DNA of 64,000 nt from Amoebidium appalachense (lineage: Eukaryota > Ichthyosporea). The position numbers were made by a program, and so were the translations under genes. The notes below the pieces were generated by a model that saw nothing but the letters and a program-made list of their open reading frames with translations, was not told where the DNA came from and ran no database searches. How positions within the stretch are numbered: position 1 is the stretch's first letter; the number at the start of each line of letters is the position of its first letter. The stretch spans positions 1,426,001-1,490,000 of the forward strand of contig CAVNZM010000005.1 of the NCBI GenBank assembly GCA_963693365.1, given 5' to 3'. This document shows positions 45,158 through 64,000 of the stretch, piece after piece.

Positions 45158-47106
45158 ATGGCTGCGCAGGTGAACACCAAGGCCATTGCCACTGGCATCA
45201 AGCTGCTTGCTGGCGCTAGTGCGCTTGCTTACGGCGCCAGCCAGAGCATCTACACTGGTGGGTGGTAGTGGAGAAACAGAAGTTTCTCTAACCAAAACTT
45301 TCATCACCTTTTCCGCTTTTGCTGCCCTGTCAGTGTGCAGTTTTGGTTAAGCTAATGTACATTTGCTGTGTGCCATTGTGTAGAAGTCGTAGTGTCCTGA
45401 ATGTCCGGTCGGGGTGTATGAGTGTGTGTGTGTGTGTGGGGGGGGGGGGGTTGGAAGGTGGGGGGCTAGGGTGATGGTGGGGAGGGGGAAGGGAGGGGGG
45501 GGGGGGGGGGGCAGGGCTCAGACAGGAGCAGTCCTAGTAGCGTAGAAAGATGCATTCTTGCCATACACACAAGGTTATCAGAGCCAGAAGAAGAAGACAG
45601 CAAATGGGAAAGGGAACATAAGCAGGACACCACACGTATGCTATTTCTAATTCGTCGGTGCAGTGGACGGTGGTCACCGCGCTGTGATCTTCAGCAGAAT
45701 AGGGGGTGTGCAGGACAAGGTGTTTGCCGAAGGCATGCACTTCCGCCTCCCCTGGTTCCAGTACCCCATCATCTACGATGTGCGCTCTCAGCCCCGCCGC
45801 ATCTCCTCTCCCACCGGCAGCAAGGGTACCGCCTCTATCCCTGCTCTTACTCGTCGTTTGTACACAGTTCCTTTTTTCTGGCTCGAGGACATCGTAACTG
45901 CACATTATATGTGCGCCTGTTCGAGCTTTCCTTTTCCTTTGAGCCTTCGGGGTGTGGGTTACGTGCATCTACCGCTCCGCAAGTCACATTGATATATCCC
46001 CCCCCCCCCCCACCACCATCACCACGACCACCACACACACACACACACACACACACCTCCGGGATTCTCGTTTCCACTCAACATCTTTCGTCTCTCACGT
46101 TTCCCCCCTTCCCCCCTTCCCCCCTCCCCCCTCCTCCCCATTTTTGTGACGTTTTGTAGTCTTGTCCTTTTGGGGTCTCTCCATATGTCCAACCCCCTTA
46201 CGCATACATCCCCCCCCCCCCCCCCCCCCTTTCCCCCAAAGTAAAAAAAAACTTCTCAGGCCCCCGCTCGCTCCTGTCCCAAGACCGCTCGCTCCTGTCC
46301 CAAGACCCCCTGCATCTCAGACTTCACGTTCGTTCCATCACTACCATTTCGCCTGTTGCACTCCCCGTCTGCCACCCTGCACCTGTGCATCTGGGGCCCT
46401 TATTCATGCAACATAAAGCACACGACCACCAGCACCCCCACCACCCTTTCCTCACACTACCGCCCTCCCTTCAGACTTGCAGACCGTCAATATCAGTCTG
46501 CGTGTTCTGTTCCGGCCCCGGGAGGCCGAGCTGCCCAGCATCACGCGTGAGCTTGGGCCGGACTACGACGAGAGGGTGCTGCCGTCTATCTGCAACGAGG
46601 TGCTCAAGAGCGTCGTGGCCCAGTTCAACGCCTCCCAGCTCATCACACAGCGTGAGAGTGTATGCTGCCCCCCCCCCCCCCCCTGCATGGCCAGCTTTGA
46701 TCTGAAGATGGGCTCTGCTTGTGTCGGCATGCTGCATGTTTAGTTCGTTTTTACCTATCCGCATGCATAATGCCAACTAATGTACAGTTGCACCTTGTAC
46801 TGTGTATGTACTGCACTTCATCCCTCCCCCCTCTCCCTGCCCCACGCTGAAAACAAGTGACTTCCGCACACCTTTACTTGGGCAGTTTTCTCTTTCTCCT
46901 CTACCTGTCTACTGGTGGTGTCGCATGACTTCTTCCCCCCCCCCCCCCCCCCCCCCCCCCCCACTTCATACCTCCTGGGGTGTTTGTCAAGCATTTGAGT
47001 CCTACCTCTAAGGTTGTTGGTGCAGATATGCACCAGGGCCACCCCGCCCACACCAATACAGCTGTTCAGTCTGACTGACACACATGTACACACACACACA
47101 CACACA

Positions 47107-47140
<34 letters not shown>

Positions 47141-48946
47141 TGTGTGTGTGTGTGTGTGTCGACCTCTCTCCTCCACCGCCCACCCCATACACACACACAT
47201 CCATACACACACTCTCTCAAAGCTTCATTCTTTCGCTCTCTCTCTCCTCATCCCGCCCTGTATGTCTTCTGACTTGTGATGCTGCAGGTGAGCCGTCTTA
47301 TCCGCCAGCAGCTGACTGCCCGTGCCCAGGACTTCCACCTTATCCTGGACGATGTGTCCATCGTACGTGTCTGGCCATTTAGGGGGGGGGGGGGAGCCTT
47401 TGGGTCTTTGTTGGTGGGGAGGGTGGGAATGAGTGAGCAATTGATGGCCTTGTTGGTGTGCTGGGTGTGGGTTCATGGATTCATCGCTGTACATGATTGT
47501 TTGTTTGGCTCTGTTCTCAAGGTGCACAGCCAACACCCTTTTCTATTCTATTACAATGCACACTCTCCCTCTTTGACCCATGTTTTTACCTGGCATTGTT
47601 CTGATCTTGACTGCTGTGTTGCCTTTGGGTTTCTTCTTGGTAGACATCTGTTGACGTGTTCGTATCACACAGACGGACCTGAGCTTCGGTTCCGAGTACA
47701 CTGCCGCTGTGGAGGCCAAGCAAGTTGGTGAGTACACACACAGACAGACACATGCACTCACTCACTCACTCACTCACCCACCCACCCACTCACTCACTCA
47801 CAAGCACAAACACAAGCACACAAGTGCCCATCCTGGCACATACATACATACACAAGCACTCAAACTGGCACACAAACACACCTCACACGCACTGGGACAC
47901 ACACTCACAGACACACAGGCATGCGAGTGTTTGCATGTTTGCATACTTGCACATTTAGTTGGTGACGTTTTCCTTTAATCCACCTCCCCCTCTTGCGTCC
48001 CTTTCTCCTTTTTCTTTAATTCTCTTCTTTTGTTGTGTCCCTTTTTTTTGTGTGTGTTTCTGCTATACTCTCTGTAGCATCCTGGAGCAACCCCCCCCCC
48101 CCCCCCCCCCCCCTTCTCTGGATGATTTAGCCCCCCTGAAGATGGGCTTTCCTTTTCATGCACACCCTTTGTGTGGTTTGCACTCTGCATCGTGTTGTCC
48201 GTTGTTGATGTGTACTTCGTACCGGATGACACATTCAACCTCCCCCCCTTTCCTCCCTCCCTCTAAGGCTCTCTATGCTGACGATATCACACAGCCCAGC
48301 AGGAGGCCCAGCGTGCGCAGTTCACTGTGGAGAATGCCAAGCAGGAGAGGGCTCAGGCCATCGTCAAGGCTGAGGGTGTGGCCAAGTCTGCTGAGCTGAT
48401 CGGTAAGGAAAGCACTTGCACATACACATTCACATGTGTGCCTGTCCAGTCTGTGGTGCACTGCACCTGCATTCTTAGTGGGGCATTGCCTGGCGTCAGG
48501 TTGCGTCCCGTATTGCACTGTGGTGCTGCAGGCACTGTGGCTGTCCATGACATCTGAGGTTGGCATTAACACCATTGTGTGTGCCGGGTTACTGTCTTTG
48601 CATTCAATGGGTTCACATGCTCTGGTAGGTGTGCTTGTGTGGCATATACCTGTGCATGGGTGCCACGTACCTGTGCATGTATGTTGCACTGACACGTGCG
48701 CAGGCAAGCAGGTGCGTGAGAACCCCGGTTTCCTGCAGCTGCGCAAGATCGAGGCAGCCGTCAAGGTTGCGCACGTGCTGTCCAACAGCAACAACAGGGT
48801 CTTCCTGGACTCTAACGCCCTGCTGCTCAACGTCAATGACATCCAGCTGAGGTGCGTCCATGCACACATATGCATGTTACACTCGGGGGATCACTCGATC
48901 TTTTTCCGTGGAGTTTGTGATGTGTTTGCTTTCCGTAGCCATTTAG

Positions 48947-48977
<31 letters not shown>

Positions 48978-49090
48978 TCCTATGTAAATAGATACTTAAT
49001 GGCGAGATAGTGTGACCTGCACATGTGTACGCGAGTATTGTGCACCTGCAACTGTATGTGCATGCACACGCTTAGTCCAACCAAACAAAG

Positions 49091-49128
<38 letters not shown>

Positions 49129-49207
49129 ACCATTCCCCCTCTCCCGCAGTGACGAGCAGAACCAGTCTCTGACGCACGCTGCCACTACCGCCGCTGCCAC
49201 GGCCTAA
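45158..49207 (+). CDS. PHB2: Prohibitin-2
   Basis: Eight coding exons: 45158-45257, 45664-45825, 46475-46659, 47288-47362, 47673-47727, 48295-48402, 48704-48851, 49150-49207 (TAA). Phases agree and the total is 891 bases, 296 residues, against about 300 in animals. An N-terminal hydrophobic anchor ([19 protein letters not shown]) is followed by [23 protein letters not shown]-like [33 protein letters not shown], the long SPFH/coiled-coil part with [20 protein letters not shown] and [13 protein letters not shown], and [13 protein letters not shown] near the end. PHB2 forms ring complexes with PHB1 in the inner mitochondrial membrane, stabilising proteases, cristae and cardiolipin. The donor of exon 3 (AGT/GTATGC) was chosen because it restores family spacing (QRES-VSRL). 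The PHB1 partner is not in the window. Confidence 0.95.
46165..46212 (+). repeat. Second copy of the short C-tract-linked repeat
   Basis: CTCCATATGTCCAACCCCCT followed by TACGCATACATC matches 37178-37212 with few changes; a C-tract follows at 46210. It lies in intron 2 of prohibitin-2. Confidence 0.45.
48117..48240 (+). repeat. Copy of the C-tract-associated interspersed repeat in a prohibitin-2 intron
   Basis: CCCCCCTGAAGATGGGCTTT, GTTTGCACTCTGCATCGTGT and GTGTACTTCGTAC match the copies near 1-140 and 62573-62755. A C-tract precedes it (48091-48112) and a C-rich run follows. Confidence 0.75.
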
Positions 49208-50692
49208 ACTCTCAGCCTGCAAATTACTCTCCCCATCCTTTTAACGAATGTGACTCCCTGTATGCAAGCACGGCCCAAGCAAAAGTAGTTGGGTGTGTTG
49301 ATGCCGAAAGACATTTTGTGTAAAATGTTGTGGGACAAAATACAAGCACCTTGCAGACTCACGGTAGGTTGGGATATGGACATTCGTTCCTGATGAATAT
49401 ATTTGATGGACATCGTGTTTTTTCGATTTGGTTTTTTCTTTTTTTGCACGTGTATGGTTTTTGCATGTAGCTGCCATTTTTTGATCAGGGTTGGGGGTGC
49501 ATGTATGGTACTGATAGGGGGTGTGGTGGATAAAAGATGTATTTTTGGGTGGTTTCGTGACCACCAGGATATGTATTCAGAGTATGGGTGTGTGGGGGGT
49601 GGGGCCTGGGGCCCAACCACTACCCCAGGTGTTGCATAAACAGGCAGTCCTGATCAACCCAACTCATTCGTTCATGTATGCAAGCATTCATTGTGATCAT
49701 TGTTCCTCCCCCCCTCCCCCCCACCCCCGCCCCCACCCTCCCGCCGACTTTTTCTAGAACGTCGTGCTCTTTCCGAAACATGCAAGGTTGGAAGAGTGTG
49801 CATGCCCGAGATGCCGTGTGCACTTTTGATCACCCACGTGCACGCACGTGCATGTGTAAGTCTAAGTGTGCATGCATGTGGTACGTGTGTGCTGTGCGCC
49901 ATGTTCGTGTACATAGATCTGCGCACAGATCTAATCAGGAACTTTACACCCGCGTGGAACATAACAACACCACTTTACGTAGTACCATGTAAAAATCCAA
50001 AATTTCATTAGCATGTCGACAGTAGTAACGGCGGCAGGTGCACGCCATTCACATTCACGACGTGTATGTTTGTCAATGTTTTGGACGTTTACGACGTATA
50101 CATAATTGGTTCATTTCAAGGGGCCCAGCCATGCACGTCACTAGATCATGATCATGATACTGCAGGCCTAGGGGGAGGCGCTACATACACGTACGCGTTA
50201 GATCTACGCAGTGCATACAACTGCTATAGAACTCCCAATTGCACACGCATGAAATCCAATATTACATGGCATAGTGCAGATGGGGGGCGACTTTAGTGTC
50301 TCTCTGTGTGTGAATCAGATATATATTTACTGTACACGTGCTATACAGTGGAGATCTAATAAGTATAAGGTGGCATCGTTTGCATGCCCAAACAACACAC
50401 ACACACACCAGTTTAAACGGTCATGTATCGCCAAATGTAGTTTGATAGACCACATAATACCGCAACACACACACGTCACATTCACAACAGACACCCAGAA
50501 AGAGAGCCTACCTAAAAATTACAACACGATCCTTGATTTTATACTAAACACGCGAAACTACGGCCTGTTTATTAGATGTATTGATTGACTTGAGAAACAC
50601 ATCATTACAAAATTCTAGCACACACACACACAAACACACACACACACACACACACACAACCAGCTGATACCGAGTGTCCCAGGGGAGCCCGG

Positions 50693-50734
<42 letters not shown>

Positions 50735-51057
50735 CGGAACCCCAACTAATTGATTTTTCTTAGTCTTTATGGTGTCTCGTAGAGAAAGTAAACCCTGATA
50801 TATAATCATCACCCGACAGCTATGTACGTGATCATGATATACCGCTGATGGGATATTCCGAGCAAAAACCCCCCATACCTGAGACTGGTCTCTCTTTGCC
50901 TCGAGTAAACAGCGTAAACCCCAGATATATATCTACTTGCTCATATGCCTATATCGTGCCCGCCTGATAATATATGCTATGGTTGTAAACACCCAGAGGG
51001 AACATGTTAACAGGTGGTGGTGGTGGTGGTTGTGGTGGTGGTGGTGGTGGTGGTGGT

Positions 51058-51096
<39 letters not shown>

Positions 51097-51640
51097 AGGG
51101 GGGGGGGGAGTGGGGGAGACCAATGGTGTCACCGGCATGTACTGTATTTTGCTCGAACTCAAAATCATTCGCATAATTCATGTGGCTGCCCAAATAACAT
51201 TGTGTGTTTGCACATGTACACTACATCGGTCCCCACGGTTTCAATTGAAAAAACTTGGTCATAACACAAGCTAAACTGCCATATCCGGAAGAAATAAACG
51301 AAAAGCGCTCAAATCATCAAATCTACCACAACGTTAATCGAAAAGTAACACCATATTTCTGCATATTTACACCATACAGTCACCAAGAAAACACATTTGC
51401 ACCTGTTTTGCTGCTTGCTTTATATGCAGACAGTTGTAGCATGGCTGTGTGTGTGGCCGTGTGCGTGTGGGCATGTGTACGGATGGGATTGCAGGTATTA
51501 CGCATTTTTGTGAAATAAAATTGTGATCACATGCAAAAATAAACTTCAATAACGAGTACAAACGAGCATCTATACTAACCTATTCAAACCTTTCATTCCC
51601 TGGTGTACTATGGCAGTTAACTTGCTGCACTACGACAAGG
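49208..51640. other. Intergenic region with a LINE fragment and G/TGG tracts
   Basis: No gene was found apart from the LINE remnant at 50326-50923. A (TGG)n plus G-tract lies at 51014-51096. The rest is moderately AT-rich with no splice-consistent coding segment. Confidence 0.6.
50326..50923 (+). mobile_element. Second, shorter LINE 3' fragment
   Basis: It matches 35655-36280 almost base for base: the frame coding [20 protein letters not shown] and [17 protein letters not shown], the CA run, the A-tract (50693-50732) and the shared end TTTGCCTCGAGTAAACAGCG. The frame stops early (ATTGATTGA near 50580) where the other copy reads on, so it is dead. The 5' part is missing. Confidence 0.85.
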
Positions 51641-51793
51641 CTAAATTCATTGATCCACTGACACAGTGTCACTCCGTGTCAACCACCATCATAGTTCCCC
51701 GCGTCAAACCCCCCCCCCCCCCCCCCCCCCCCCCCCTTCCCCCCCCACCACAAAACACGCATCCGTATCCACGCACGCACACACGGTTCTTAC

Positions 51794-62879
<11,086 letters not shown>

Positions 62880-63340
62880 CTGCAAGCGGTATGTCAGAGA
62901 TAAAAACATTGTGGGGCTAGCAGGTGGCATGGAAACAGCAGGGCAGGCCAAACCATCAAAAAAAACTTGATGCACAGAGTAAGGAAAAAAGAGTACAGGC
63001 CCAAATAGAAAGCAATCCCCCCCTCCCCCCTCTCTCTCTCTCTCCCCTCCCCCTCCCCCCCCCCCCCCCCCGCCGCCGCCCCCCCTTCCCCCCCGTCTCA
63101 CACATAAACAGACACACACAAATAAACCAATTTTTTCTCCCTCCCCGCCTCCCCCATCCCCTCCAAAAAAAAAAAAAAAAAAAAAAAAAACCAAGCGAAG
63201 GCGAATGAATGTAGAAAAGAAAGAAAAGAAAAGGCATGTGGTATGAACAAAGACAACCAAATGCAAGCACAAGAGCGTTGAGAGTGGAAAGAAAAGGCGA
63301 CGGGAGAGGGGGAGGGAGCGAACGGCGAGGGGGGGGGGAG

Positions 63341-63371
<31 letters not shown>

Positions 63372-63759
63372 CAAGAGAGAGGGGAAGGGAGTGGGGGGGG
63401 GGGGGAGGTAGGGGGGGGAGCGGGGGGGAGAAAGAAAGAGAAAGGGAGTGAGTGCGGGAGGGAGGGAGGGAGGGAGGGAGGGAAACGGACGACGGGGGGG
63501 AAGAAGGGAGGGAGCGACGGACGGACGTACGGACGGAGGGAGGCAGGGAGGGAGGGAGGGAGGGAAGGGGAGGGAGAGAGAGGGGGAGAGCGGAAGAGTG
63601 AGAGGGGGGAGGGGGAGAGGGAGAGGGAGAGGAAGAGGGGGAGAGAGAGATGGAGAGAGAGAGAAAGAGACAGAGTGAGAGAGAGGGAGGGAGAGAGGGA
63701 GAGAGAGAGTGTGTGTGTGTTTGTAAGAGCGAGAGGGAGGGAGAGAAGGGGGGGGGGGT
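62880..63759. other. Upstream region of the carrier gene, polypurine-rich
   Basis: No coding exon was found. 63010-63110 is C/T-rich, 63165-63190 an A-tract, and 63290-63760 an almost pure G/A strand of GAGA, GGGA and GACG repeats. Frames through it are low-complexity. Further 5' exons of the carrier gene, if any, lie right of the window. Confidence 0.6.
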
Positions 63760-63932
63760 TTGAATGCGTTAAAAAGTACGAAGTACACAAGAACAAACGG
63801 ATAACACGATGCAGAATGCAAGCCATACATAAAGAGTATGCATAATAAGCAGAGCCCATCCTCAGGGGGGGCCCACGTCATCCACAGTACCCGAGTTTCG
63901 ACCTATTCCCCTCGTTAACGAAACCCAACTCA
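63760..63932 (-). repeat. Copy of the C-tract-associated interspersed repeat (long form)
   Basis: It is almost identical to 62573-62755 over about 175 bases, with one clear substitution (GCGTC/GCGTT) in the compared part, so both are young. G-tracts on the plus strand flank both ends. Confidence 0.9.
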
Positions 63933-64000
63933 GAAGGGGGGGGGGGGGGGGGGAGGGAGGGAGGGGGATCGAGATAAGAGAGAACAAGAGGTGAGAGGAT

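Noticed and set aside
63290-63760. Arg/Glu/Gly-rich open frames in the polypurine region
   Set aside because: Purely the translation of GAGA, GGGA and GACG repeats.

Overview
This window is nuclear DNA of a eukaryote. Genes are split by many introns with GT-AG (a few GC-AG) borders, codon phases agree across almost every junction I traced, and gene content is eukaryotic: adaptin ear, prohibitin, AlkB homologue, mitochondrial carrier, EGF/VWD/PA14 mosaic. Introns are loaded with C- and G-homopolymers, (CA)n/(GT)n and purine-rich microsatellites. I cannot name the species; a unicellular protist, possibly of the holozoan side, is a guess from the adhesin-like gene.

Layout. (1) 747-3435 (+): the last three coding exons of a gamma-adaptin/GGA-type ear protein; the rest lies left of the window. 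(2) 3.4-10.0 kb: intergenic DNA with few homopolymers, holding a tandemly duplicated block, a 630-bp insertion with a 14-bp target-site duplication, and a small inverted-repeat element. (3) 10012-38329 (+): one large gene that I assemble from 39 exons into about 3,957 residues: signal peptide, long run of cysteine-rich CPAGTY-type repeats, EGF domains, lectin-like and PA14-like regions, VWD core, mucin-like tandem repeat, and three copies of a carbohydrate-binding-like domain at the C-terminus. A 5'-truncated LINE sits in one intron. (4) 40157-43924 (-): a six-exon AlkB-family 2OG-Fe(II) dioxygenase of 225 residues. (5) 45158-49207 (+): prohibitin-2, eight coding exons, 296 residues, divergent from the AlkB gene. 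(6) 51794-62879 (-): the most striking gene, in which a cyclic-nucleotide-binding domain, an EF-hand regulatory region and an aspartate/glutamate-type mitochondrial carrier are joined. One exon carries the end of the nucleotide-binding domain and the start of the EF-hand region. An isolated antisense exon resembling TCF25 lies in one of its introns.

Structural themes: C-tracts often start within a few tens of bases of 5' splice sites on the sense strand, and at least six copies of a short interspersed repeat abut C-tracts. The carrier (Ca2+ and perhaps cNMP sensing) and prohibitin-2 are both expected at the inner mitochondrial membrane, but nothing in the sequence shows that they are co-regulated. 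Exon boundaries are my own reading and have no transcript support. Homopolymer lengths in such DNA are error-prone.
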